DNA from: an uncultured Clostridia bacterium
GTDB taxonomy: Bacteria > Bacillota > Clostridia > Lachnospirales > CAG-274
Reading direction: 5' to 3'
Assembly (NCBI GenBank): GCA_949948985.1
Contig: CATLIG010000003.1
Location: 1 to 64,000, forward strand
Length of the DNA: 64,000 bases
The first letter of the stretch is position 1, and each line of letters starts with the position of its first letter. The position numbers and the translations under genes are program-made. The notes beneath the pieces were generated by a model. That model was given only the letters and a program-made list of their open reading frames with translations. It was not told the DNA's origin and ran no database searches. Of the stretch, positions 53,596-61,985 are shown piece by piece.

Positions 53596-53905
53596 GTTCA
53601 GTATTTCAGCTTTAGCCGATACAGTAAAAATATTATTTTCATATTTGATATCAATATTAAAAGATGTCATTACAATTAAATAAACCTCAGTTTAATCCAA
53701 ACATTAAAAATAATACTTTTAATATTAATTTTTATGTGGTAAAATATATATGATACGCAAATAGCAAATTAATTTTTTATCTGCTTATGTATTATCATCA
53801 GAAATAATTATTTTTGTTTGGGGGTATTTAAACTATAAAACTTGTTATTATATTTTTTCAAAAAAGCTATAGGTTTATTTTATGTAAAAATGGAGTGGTG
53901 AATTT

Positions 53906-56194
53906 ATGTTAAAAAAAATAATATCTTGTTTTCTTGTGTTAATTATTTCTACCAACGCACCTGCTTTGATATTTGCCGATACTGTTTCAGACAGTGAAGT
54001 TATTAGACCAAAGCAAATGGAATATTTAACAAGAGGTGCTATAGGCGCTGTAATTGATGGAAATGTTTATTTAAGCTGGAGACTTCTTGGTACTGAACCT
54101 ATGGATACCAAATTTAACATTTATTGTAATGGAGAAAAAATTGTCAATAATCTGGATAATACAAATTATACTCATATAAGCGGAAATAAAAACAATAAAT
54201 ATCAGATTTCCGCTATAATTAACGGTGAGGAAACCGCTAAATCAGATTATGTCAATATACTTCAGGGTACAAAAGACGCTGATTTAAGCAAAGGAGAATT
54301 TGACTCTGTTCCTTACGCTTATTTTGACATACCCATAGAACCTCCCGCAGATGGTGATGATTATACATATAAAAATAATAATATGTCAAATCCTGTCTTT
54401 TCCGAACCAAGATTAGCTCTCGGCGGAGCAAACGATGCTTCTGTGGGCGATGGAGAATATGAGATTATCTTAAAATGGTATCCAAGCAACGCCCACGATA
54501 ACAGCGAGGACGGAAAAACAGGAAATACTTATATAGATGCTTATGAAATGGACGGAACTAAACTTTGGAGGATTGATTTAGGAAAAAATATACGTTCAGG
54601 CTCTCATTACACACAATATATAGTTTATGATTTCGACTGTGACGGAAAAGCTGAAATAGCTATGAAAACCGCTCCGGGTTCTATTGACGGAAAAGGCAAA
54701 TATGTTACGGACGCCGGAAATACAGATGCAATTAAAAATACCAATAATACAATATCTTATGTTAATTCAAGGGGAAGAATTTTGGAAGGACCTGAATATC
54801 TCACAATTTTTAATGGGAAAACAGGCCAAGCTATGCAAACAATAGATTATTATCCTGAAAGAGGAGATATAAATGAATGGGGCAAAAAAAATGATAACGG
54901 AAATCGTGTTGATAGGTTTTTAGCCGGAGTCGCTTATTTGGACGGCGTTCATCCAAGCCTTATTATGTGTCGTGGTTATTACGGAAGGTCTGTTGTAGTC
55001 GCTTATGACTGGAATGGAGATAATTTAATTAAAAAATGGGTTTTGGACTCAGGAACTGACTCAAAAAATGATTTTTACGGACAAGGAAACCACTCTTTAT
55101 CAGTAGCCGACCTTGATAACGACGGGTTTGATGAAATAATTTATGGTTCAGCCGCTGTAGACCATGATGGAAAACTTCTTCATTCAACTAAATGGGGACA
55201 CGGGGACGCACTCCACGTAAGTGATTTTAACAATGATGGAAAACAGGAAATTTTCAGCGTTCTTGAAGAAAAACCAAACTGGGGAGCGGCTTACCGTGAT
55301 GGTAAAACAGGCGAAGCGTTTTGGCATAACATAGCTAAAGGTGACACCGGCAGAGGTATTATGGTAAATGCCGGCAAAAATCATAATCCTTTGGTTTTTA
55401 CTTCATTTACTGACATTAATGATAACAAGACGTATTTCTTTGATGTTTCCGGAAAAGCTTTGCCAACATTAAAAAAAATAGAAAAAGCTGGTTTTGCCGT
55501 ATATTGGGACGGTGATTTATACAGAGAACTCTCTGACGGACTAATAATATCAAAAGTGAAAGATGATTATGGTATGATTAAAATATGGGATGCGGGAATA
55601 AACAATAATGTTGAGCCAAACAACAGTACAAAAAATGATATTTGTCTTCAGGCTGATTTATTTGGTGACTGGCGTGAGGAACTAATATTAAGGCACGCTG
55701 ATAATTCTGCTTTAAGAGTCTTTATTTCTTTAGCTCCCACAGATTATAAATTAACCACCCTTATGCACGACAGTCAATACAGATGTGCCATAGCTTGGCA
55801 AAACGTAGGTTATAATCAGCCTCCTCATCCAAGCTATTATATAGGACCCGATAAAAAAGATTACAAACAGCCTGATATTAAGACTACTCCTATAGCTCCA
55901 ATCAGTATTGAAAATTTAAACGCAAACAGCGAAAAAATTAATTTTGACAGTATTATAGAAAGTAAAACTAACATTGAAACCGCTGTTGTTTCAGCTTCAT
56001 TGTATAACTCTGACGGAACTTTGGTTGATTACAAAAATTCTGATACATCTTTTGAGATGAACAAATCCAAAACCATTAATTTTGAGCTTGATAAAAAAGG
56101 TTTTGAAAATCTTACTTTAAAAATATTTATTTGGGACAGTTTTGACAATATGAAACCAATTTTTGAAACATATTCTTACAATGTACCTTTATAG
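53906..56194 (+). CDS. Secreted rhamnogalacturonan lyase, family PL11
   Basis: A 762-residue exported enzyme that cleaves the rhamnogalacturonan I backbone. The signal peptide ends near IFA (residue 23). It begins PKQMEYLTRGAIGAV, then a small beta domain, then the eight-blade propeller with repeated calcium-binding DxDxDG-type loops (YDFDCDGKAEIAMKTAPG, VADLDNDGFDEIIYG, VSDFNNDGKQEIFSV, DLFGDWREELILR). Length and motif order match PL11. An extra C-terminal beta module of about 85 residues may help binding. GGAGTGG precedes the ATG. The stop codon lies in a family 1 repeat, so the last residues were shaped by the insertion or the repeat landed exactly at the gene end. Confidence 0.92.
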   Translation: MLKKIISCFLVLIISTNAPALIFADTVSDSEVIRPKQMEYLTRGAIGAVIDGNVYLSWRLLGTEPMDTKFNIYCNGEKIVNNLDNTNYTHISGNKNNKYQISAIINGEETAKSDYVNILQGTKDADLSKGEFDSVPYAYFDIPIEPPADGDDYTYKNNNMSNPVFSEPRLALGGANDASVGDGEYEIILKWYPSNAHDNSEDGKTGNTYIDAYEMDGTKLWRIDLGKNIRSGSHYTQYIVYDFDCDGKAEIAMKTAPGSIDGKGKYVTDAGNTDAIKNTNNTISYVNSRGRILEGPEYLTIFNGKTGQAMQTIDYYPERGDINEWGKKNDNGNRVDRFLAGVAYLDGVHPSLIMCRGYYGRSVVVAYDWNGDNLIKKWVLDSGTDSKNDFYGQGNHSLSVADLDNDGFDEIIYGSAAVDHDGKLLHSTKWGHGDALHVSDFNNDGKQEIFSVLEEKPNWGAAYRDGKTGEAFWHNIAKGDTGRGIMVNAGKNHNPLVFTSFTDINDNKTYFFDVSGKALPTLKKIEKAGFAVYWDGDLYRELSDGLIISKVKDDYGMIKIWDAGINNNVEPNNSTKNDICLQADLFGDWREELILRHADNSALRVFISLAPTDYKLTTLMHDSQYRCAIAWQNVGYNQPPHPSYYIGPDKKDYKQPDIKTTPIAPISIENLNANSEKINFDSIIESKTNIETAVVSASLYNSDGTLVDYKNSDTSFEMNKSKTINFELDKKGFENLTLKIFIWDSFDNMKPIFETYSYNVPL

Positions 56195-56266
56195 TCAATC
56201 AACTTAAAAATAAGTAAGTTATGCGGCTAAAAATCCTTTTTCTCATTTTCAAGTTGATTGACTATA
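56190..56266. repeat. Family 1 palindromic repeat, short form
   Basis: A 77-bp copy with intact ends and most of the centre missing. Its first bases TATAG supply the stop codon of the PL11 gene. Confidence 0.8.
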
Positions 56267-56280
56267 TAAAAATGAAAAAC

Positions 56281-56311
56281 AAAACCGTGGACAGTATCCC
56301 GCGGTTTTTTT
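56281..56311 (+). terminator. Terminator after the PL11 gene
   Basis: AAAACCGTGG pairs with the following CCGCGGTTTT and continues into T residues, just after the family 1 repeat. Confidence 0.7.
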
Positions 56312-56343
56312 AATTGATTTTTGCGTACTGTAAAAGTATATAA

Positions 56344-56372
56344 TTGACAAGATTTTTGTTTTGTTTTATAAT
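56344..56372 (+). promoter_or_regulatory. Sigma-A promoter of the GGDEF-EAL gene
   Basis: A perfect TTGACA (56344-56349) and TATAAT (56367-56372) with a 17-base spacer. The leader is about 160 bases; no c-di-GMP riboswitch pattern was recognised in it. Confidence 0.75.
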
Positions 56373-56538
56373 AACAACATAGGATAATGTTATCTAAGCG
56401 CCGAAATAAAAAGTTAAAATATGTGGACGAAAATATTGAGTATATGATGTTTTTTTGAAATATTTTTTTATTCAGACGTTATAATCTTTTTGATTGACAG
56501 ACAGGTAAAATGAAAAACAATACCGGAGGTGCGTTGTT

Positions 56539-58086
56539 TTGAAAACAAGGGATTGGGTTGTGCGAGTTTTTTTTGGTGTTGTAATATGGATAGGAGTTTT
56601 TTTCCTTACAAATATTGTAATAAGTTTTTTTAACGGAGGGAAAATATCTCTGATTAACAGGGATTATCAGATTAACGCGCTCGCCGCTTTGGCTGGTCTG
56701 TTTTTAAGTATTACAATTTTACTTATATTGAATCTGATAGGTATCAAGAAAAATGACAAAAGAATAATTTTTGAAATGGCTTATATTGATAAGGTCACAG
56801 GAATTGGAAATAAAAATAAATTTATTATTGACTCTATTGATATTTTATTAAAAAAAGAAAACAAATACGCGGCGGTCGTTCTTGAAATATGTAATTTTGA
56901 GGTAATAAACGAGCTTTTTGGGTTTGAGGAAGGAAACGCTATTTTGAAATATACCGCCAATATTATTAAAGAAAATGTTTTTGAGGACGAAGCATTTGCG
57001 AGAGCAAGCGCCGGAAAATTTAATCTTCTTATTAAATATGATGACGATGAGGGAGTTAAAACAAGGCTTGAAATGATTATGGATGATATATCCGAATACA
57101 AAAGAAATGATGAAAGCAATTCAAAGTGTTCGGTTTCAGCTTGCTGCGGTATTTATATTGTTAATGATGAGGATATTTATGAATCATACAGTGAAATGGA
57201 ATTTAATATTTCTCATATTATCGGAAGGGCGAAATTCGCTCTTTTGGAAGTGTCGGGAAAGTATATAAATCGCTGTGCTTTTTATAATGAGGAAATAAGA
57301 AGTCAGTTTATTTATGAAAGCGATATGGAATATGCTCTTAAAAATAATGAGTTTGTTGTTTATATACAGCCTAAATATGATATCAAAGACCATAAGCTTA
57401 CAGGCGGAGAGGCGCTTGTAAGGTGGAATCATCATGAAAAGGGTTTTCTTCCTCCAGATAAGTTTGTTCCTCTTTTTGAGAAAAACGGGTTTATTGTTGA
57501 CCTTGATATGTATGTTTTTGAAACTGTATGCAAAATGCAGAGAAGATGGATGGATATGGGTGTAGACCCTGTAAGAATATCGGTAAATCAGTCAAGAATG
57601 CACCTTTTTAAAAGGGACTATGTTGATACTTTAAAGGGGATACTTGACAAATACAATGTTCCGGCAGAACTTATTGAGCTTGAGATTACTGAAACAGTGG
57701 CTTTTGAAAGTATGGACGTTATTTCGGAAGTGCTTAAACGTCTGCATGATATTGGATTTAAAATTTCTATGGACGATTTTGGCTCCGGATATTCTTCATT
57801 GAATATGCTTAAAAATCTTAATGTGGACGTTCTTAAAATTGACAAGGGCTTTTTTGAGGAAACCTCCAATACTAAAAGAGGTCAGGATATTATTGAAAGT
57901 ATTATTGATATGGCATCAAAGCTTGGCATAGAAACTGTGGCGGAGGGAGTTGAAACTCTTGAACAGGTTGAACTTTTGCAAGGTAATGGCTGTGATGTTG
58001 CACAAGGGTATTTTTACGCTATGCCTATGCCTATAGATGAATATGAGGCAAAAGAGCTTATTGGTAAAAAAAATGATAATATATAG
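56539..58086 (+). CDS. c-di-GMP phosphodiesterase (degenerate GGDEF plus EAL)
   Basis: A 515-residue membrane protein. Two N-terminal helices (about 8-28 and 45-65) anchor it. The GGDEF domain (about 85-215) is degenerate: where the GGDEF loop is expected it reads ASAGKF, so it cannot make c-di-GMP and may only bind GTP. The EAL domain (about 260-505) is intact: GGEALVRW (E290), VNQSRMH, ELEITET, MDDFGSGYSSL, KIDKGF and ETVAEGVET. It should therefore hydrolyse c-di-GMP. The start is a TTG with GGAGGTG upstream. Target processes could be motility, adhesion or sporulation. Confidence 0.9.
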   Translation: MKTRDWVVRVFFGVVIWIGVFFLTNIVISFFNGGKISLINRDYQINALAALAGLFLSITILLILNLIGIKKNDKRIIFEMAYIDKVTGIGNKNKFIIDSIDILLKKENKYAAVVLEICNFEVINELFGFEEGNAILKYTANIIKENVFEDEAFARASAGKFNLLIKYDDDEGVKTRLEMIMDDISEYKRNDESNSKCSVSACCGIYIVNDEDIYESYSEMEFNISHIIGRAKFALLEVSGKYINRCAFYNEEIRSQFIYESDMEYALKNNEFVVYIQPKYDIKDHKLTGGEALVRWNHHEKGFLPPDKFVPLFEKNGFIVDLDMYVFETVCKMQRRWMDMGVDPVRISVNQSRMHLFKRDYVDTLKGILDKYNVPAELIELEITETVAFESMDVISEVLKRLHDIGFKISMDDFGSGYSSLNMLKNLNVDVLKIDKGFFEETSNTKRGQDIIESIIDMASKLGIETVAEGVETLEQVELLQGNGCDVAQGYFYAMPMPIDEYEAKELIGKKNDNI

Positions 58087-58248
58087 ATAAATTCAGTGAT
58101 TTCAGAAAATTTTAAAATGGAAATTTTGAAATAATAATTTTAAATTGTGAACAAAATATTAATATTATGAATTTTATATAAAAAAATCCTGCAAAAATAT
58201 TATAATTTTATATACTTGCATAAAGTTGTAAAATTTATAAAAAAACTA

Positions 58249-58343
58249 TTGATTTTTTAAAAATAAAGTTTTATACTTATTTTCAAGCAAAGACGCTGAC
58301 GATTAAATATATAATATGTATTTAATCGCCGGCGTCTTTTTTG
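58249..58343 (+). promoter_or_regulatory. Promoter followed by a leader terminator of the amt-glnB gene
   Basis: TTGATT (58249-58254) and TATACT (58272-58277) with 17 bases between form a promoter. Starting about ten bases on, a hairpin of about 20 bp (58289-58339) pairs AAAGACGC.GACGATTAAATA with TATTTAATCG.CGTCTTT and ends in T residues: a complete intrinsic terminator before the coding region. This is the layout of an attenuator. Confidence 0.65.
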
Positions 58344-58388
58344 TTTAATAAAATATTAATTTATATATTCTTTTAGGAGGGATTTATT

Positions 58389-60146
58389 ATGTTTACCTTT
58401 TTACTTGATGCCGCAAACGCCGAAGAATTGGCGAATGCTTTAAACTATAGTGACGGAGCCGTCGCGTCAATTGATATTTTATGGACGCTTTTGGGCGCTG
58501 CTTTAGTATTCTTTATGCAGGCAGGGTTTGCTATGGTTGAAACCGGTTTTACAAGAGCGAAAAATGCCGGTAATATTATTATGAAAAATCTTATGGATTT
58601 TGCTGTTGGTACGGTAGTGTTCTGGTTTATCGGCTATGGAATTATGTTTGGTTCTGACAGTTCAGTATTTGGAGGATTTCATCTATTTTTAGATGGGTTT
58701 ATTGAGGGCGATACAGTTGGAAATATAGAATTTACAAAAATTATTTTCCAAACGGTATTTTGCGCTACAGCTGCTACCATAGTTTCAGGCGCTATGGCTG
58801 AAAGAACAAAATTCAGTTCATATTTGATATACAGTTTAATTATAAGTCTTGTGATTTATCCTATATCAGGTCATTGGATATGGGGCGGAGGCTGGCTTGC
58901 GGAATTGGGATTTCATGATTTTGCCGGTTCTACAGCGGTACATATGGTAGGCGGTATAGCCGCTTTAATCGGAGCTAAAATTCTTGGTCCGCGTATCGGT
59001 AAATATGATAAAAACGGCAAACCTAAAGCTATACCGGGTCATAGCTTAACTTTAGGAGCGATGGGAGTATTTATATTATGGTTTTGCTGGTTTGGCTTTA
59101 ACGGCGGTTCTACTACAAGTATGACAGGCGAAAATGCGGGACTTGCAGGAAGTGTATTTATGACTACAAATCTTGCCGCTGCTGTCGCTACTGTTGTTAC
59201 TATGATTTTGACTTGGATTAAATATGGAAAGCCTGATGTTTCTATGACACTTAATGGTTCTCTGGCAGGGCTTGTGGCCATTACAGCCGGCTGTGACGTT
59301 GTTACTCCGTCAGGAGCTGCGATTATTGGAGCTATAGCAGGTGTAGCGGTTGTTGTTGGCATTGAGTTTATTGATAAAGTCCTTAAAATTGACGACCCTG
59401 TCGGAGCGGTAGGCGTGCATTGTGTAAACGGAGCTTTAGGTACTTTGCTTACAGGCTTGTTTGCGGCTGTTCCTGTAGGCGGTGACCAATCGCTTACAGG
59501 TGTGTTTTACGGTGGCGGCTTTACTTTCTTTGGTATTCAATGTCTTGGAGTTGTTTCTACAGCAATATGGGTTGCGGTTACTATGATAATAGTATTCCTT
59601 ATTATTAAACATACAGTTGGTCTCAGAGTTTCAGCTCACGAAGAGGTTGTTGGTCTTGATATTGAGGAACATGGTATTGAGTCAAGTTATGCCGATTTTA
59701 TGCCGACACGTACAGTTGTTGAGGATAACAGAAAAGAAATCGAGGTTCCTGTCCATATTATGCATGGTATAGCCAGTGATAAGGACAGTAAAATTACAAA
59801 TGTTGAAATTATTTGTAAAGAGGAAAGATTTGAAAAGCTTAAAGAACAGCTTGAGATAATAGGAGTTACGGGTATTACGGTGACAAAAGTTTCGGGGTGC
59901 GGTGTACAGAAAGGAAATACTAAATTTTACCGCGGCGTACCTATGGATATTACGTTGCTGCCTAAAATTAAGGTTGAGGTCGTTGTTTGTGAGGTGCCTG
60001 TAGAAAAAGTCGTTGAGGCGGCTAAAAAAGCTCTTTATACAGGAAATATCGGCGATGGAAAGATATTTGTTTATGGTGTTGAAAATGCTATTAAGGTCAG
60101 AACAGGTCAGGAAGGGTTTGAGGCTATGCAGGGAATGGAAGAATAA
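58389..60146 (+). CDS. Ammonium channel (Amt) fused to a PII regulatory domain
   Basis: A 585-residue protein. Residues 15-420 are the 11-helix Amt channel: FMQAGFAMVETGFTRAKN, HWIWGGGWL and DFAGSTAVHMVGG, with the pore histidines and selectivity residues of the family. From about 450 a PII (GlnB) domain follows: KITNVEIICKEERFEKL, a T-loop region FYRGVPMDITLLPKIKVEVV, and GNIGDGKIFVYGVENAIKVRTGQEG, the ATP/2-oxoglutarate-binding BC loop. PII normally blocks Amt when nitrogen is plentiful; here the regulator is tethered. AGGAGG precedes the ATG, and a leader terminator suggests attenuation. Confidence 0.92.
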   Translation: MFTFLLDAANAEELANALNYSDGAVASIDILWTLLGAALVFFMQAGFAMVETGFTRAKNAGNIIMKNLMDFAVGTVVFWFIGYGIMFGSDSSVFGGFHLFLDGFIEGDTVGNIEFTKIIFQTVFCATAATIVSGAMAERTKFSSYLIYSLIISLVIYPISGHWIWGGGWLAELGFHDFAGSTAVHMVGGIAALIGAKILGPRIGKYDKNGKPKAIPGHSLTLGAMGVFILWFCWFGFNGGSTTSMTGENAGLAGSVFMTTNLAAAVATVVTMILTWIKYGKPDVSMTLNGSLAGLVAITAGCDVVTPSGAAIIGAIAGVAVVVGIEFIDKVLKIDDPVGAVGVHCVNGALGTLLTGLFAAVPVGGDQSLTGVFYGGGFTFFGIQCLGVVSTAIWVAVTMIIVFLIIKHTVGLRVSAHEEVVGLDIEEHGIESSYADFMPTRTVVEDNRKEIEVPVHIMHGIASDKDSKITNVEIICKEERFEKLKEQLEIIGVTGITVTKVSGCGVQKGNTKFYRGVPMDITLLPKIKVEVVVCEVPVEKVVEAAKKALYTGNIGDGKIFVYGVENAIKVRTGQEGFEAMQGMEE

Positions 60147-60192
60147 TTTTTATCTCGCTTTCTTTTACTCATTTTCAAGTTGATTGACTATA
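60147..60192. repeat. Family 1 repeat, right part
   Basis: TTTTTATCTCGC through AAGTTGATTGACTATA directly after the amt-glnB stop, without a left end. Confidence 0.65.
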
Positions 60193-60240
60193 TGAAACAT
60201 AAATTCTTGAAATATCTTCTGTTTTATAATATAATTATTT

Positions 60241-60404
60241 TATAGTCAATCAACTTAAAAATAAGTAAGTTCTGCGGTTAAAAGTCCTTTTTGCCGTGTT
60301 GCCGTCGGTCGGCATAGACAGTCGGCTATGCTCTCCCGTCACTGCCTTGCAAAAATAATTTTTATCTCGCCTCCTTTTGCTCATTTTCAAGTTGATTGAC
60401 TATA
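60241..60404. repeat. Family 1 palindromic repeat, full length
   Basis: A 164-bp copy with intact ends. Its right edge lies six bases before the ribosome site of the SLOG gene, so that gene's promoter must be in the repeat or upstream of it. Confidence 0.85.
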
Positions 60405-60420
60405 AAACGGAGGTGTTTTT

Positions 60421-60888
60421 ATGAGCAGGGAAGAAAGGTGTACTTTTTTTGGACACAGAGATTTTGGAAAGCTTGAATATAGTGATTATATAGAAGAAAT
60501 ATTTGAGTATTTGATTTTGAATAAAGAAGTATCAGAATTTTTAAGCGGAGGTATGGGTAACTTTGACAGAATATGCGAGGGTATAGTGAGAAAGCTTAAA
60601 AAGAAATATTCTCACATAAAATTGAAGCTTGTACTTGCTTATTCGGAAGAAATATCTTTTAGAATTGTGAAAAGAGATATAGGGTTATATGATGAGATTG
60701 TTATTCCTAATCTTGGAAAGTCAGATTCTAAAGAGAATATTTACAGAAGAAATTTTTATATGGCAGATAACAGTGGTTTTTTAGTTTCCGGAGTATATAA
60801 AAAAGAGGGAGGAGCTGTAAAGGCAGTCGAACACGCCAGAGAAGACAAAAATGTACGTATTATTAATATTTTTAAAAAGAAAATATAA
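60421..60888 (+). CDS. SLOG-family protein (DUF1273-like), function unknown
   Basis: A 155-residue Rossmann-like protein. CTFFGHRDF near residue 7 and LSGGMGNFDRICE near residue 42 form the nucleotide/sugar-binding pocket of SLOG proteins. LKLVLAYSEE and GFLVSGVYKKEGGAVKAVEHA are in the rest of the fold. Similar proteins occur singly in many Firmicutes, and some SLOG relatives take part in nucleotide signalling. GGAGGTG precedes the ATG. No operon partner is seen. Confidence 0.8.
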   Translation: MSREERCTFFGHRDFGKLEYSDYIEEIFEYLILNKEVSEFLSGGMGNFDRICEGIVRKLKKKYSHIKLKLVLAYSEEISFRIVKRDIGLYDEIVIPNLGKSDSKENIYRRNFYMADNSGFLVSGVYKKEGGAVKAVEHAREDKNVRIINIFKKKI

Positions 60889-60905
60889 AATATGTAAGTA
60901 ATTGG

Positions 60906-60990
60906 AAAAATATTTTATTCAAAATTTTAGCGGAAGGCGTTTTGTTTTTTAAATGCCGAAAACGTTGAGAAATATTGAATAAAATATTTT
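60906..60990. repeat. Family 4 inverted repeat
   Basis: Arms AAAATATTTTATTCAA and TTGAATAAAATATTTT enclose a centre with GGCGTTTTGTTTTTTAAATGCC. A second copy lies at 63284-63370. Confidence 0.7.
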
Positions 60991-61145
60991 TTTCTCTTTT
61001 TTTCTAGAATTGCTGTAAACAGGTCTATTGAAATGGTTTATTTTTATAGGTTAAGGATATAATAGAACTGTTTGAAAAATCTAAGTGATAATGGTTAAGG
61101 GAATATTTAATAAGAAATATATATAAAGATTGTGTCTGTACGCAA

Positions 61146-61185
61146 AAAAGCGGTTTTTTAAAATTTATTTTAAAAAACCGCTTTT
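61146..61185. terminator. Two-way hairpin terminator
   Basis: AAAAGCGGTTTTTTAAAA pairs with TTTTAAAAAACCGCTTTT; it is a perfect stem with a four-base loop. Confidence 0.75.
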
Positions 61186-61341
61186 ACGGAAAATAATAAG
61201 GAGAAAAAGGAGAATATGTACATTTCACTTAAAAACAAGTTTATAAATAGGCGAAAACATATTTTTAAATGATAAATGTAAAAAACAACGTATATCAAGC
61301 ATTAAAATGCAAACACTAATATGTTTACATTAATATGTTAC
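61146..61341 (-). ncRNA. Candidate small RNA
   Basis: On the minus strand TTGACA (61371-61376) and TATTAT (61348-61353), 17 bases apart, start a transcript near 61341. A strong hairpin with T-run at 61146-61185 would end it, giving about 195 bases. The interval has no convincing minus-strand ORF. Direct repeats of TAATATG (61317-61338) just after the start may bind a regulator. Alternatively it encodes a micro-peptide of about 25 residues without a ribosome site. Confidence 0.4.
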
Positions 61342-61544
61342 ACAATTATAATAACATACGATACTATTTTTGTCAAGTATTAATAAATAATATTTGGCGC
61401 AAACTTTTAATTATAGTAAAACAATAAAATATTTGGGGAAACTTTGTGCATTATTTATAATAATAAACAAAGTTTCCATTAAAATCAAAAAGAATAATTT
61501 GTTTGAAGATGATACAGATTAATATAAAAAGTTTAATAGACAGT

Positions 61545-61633
61545 TATAGTCAGACAACTTAAAAATAAACAAGTTTGGCGGCTAAAAATCATTTTTATCT
61601 CTCTTTTGCTCATTTTCAAGTTGCCTAATTATA
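61545..61633. repeat. Family 1 repeat, short degenerate form
   Basis: An 89-bp copy with left end TATAGTCAGACAACTT and right end AAGTTGCCTAATTATA. It is the first of three abutting elements. Confidence 0.7.
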
Positions 61634-61635
61634 AT

Positions 61636-61796
61636 AGACCTGTTCAATAACCTCCGTAATGCCACTTGACAGAGATTTTTCCGCTATACTTTACTTAATT
61701 TTTTTGAAATACTTGGAAAGTTACTGCGAAAATTAAGTTTTGTCTGACAAAAAAATTTCTTGTCAATCGTAATCACTTAGGTTATTAAACAGGTCT
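61636..61796. repeat. Family 2 palindromic repeat, full length
   Basis: A 161-bp copy from AGACCTGTTC to AACAGGTCT; second of the three abutting elements and partner of the copy at 18526. Confidence 0.8.
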
Positions 61797-61959
61797 ATAG
61801 TTAATCAACTTGAAAATGAGAAAAAGGAGGCGAGCAAAAAATTATTTTTGCAATGCGGCGGAAAGAGCGCATAGCCGACTACCTATGCCGACCGACGGCA
61901 ACGCGGAAAAAAGGATTTTTAGCTACCGAACTTACTTATTTTTAAGTTGATTGACTATA
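61796..61959. repeat. Family 1 palindromic repeat, full length
   Basis: A 164-bp copy that begins with the last base of the preceding family 2 element. It ends 16 bases before the ribosome site of murA. Confidence 0.85.
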
Positions 61960-61985
61960 ATAATATTTTTTAAAGGAGCAGGAAC

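Larger units (their letters stand above)
60889..61985. other. 1.1-kb non-coding region upstream of murA
   Basis: It contains a family 4 inverted repeat (60906-60990), a hairpin terminator (61146-61185), a possible minus-strand transcript (61146-61341), an 18-codon open frame at 61216-61272 with a good ribosome site, and three abutting repeats (61545-61959). No ordinary gene is seen. Confidence 0.6.

Noticed and set aside
56373-56538. c-di-GMP riboswitch in the leader of the GGDEF-EAL gene
   Set aside because: The conserved motifs of the class I and II aptamers known to me are not visible.
61216-61272. 18-codon plus-strand frame with a good ribosome site (GGAGAA)
   Set aside because: Too short and basic to support as a gene, without an evident promoter; kept only as part of the gap description.
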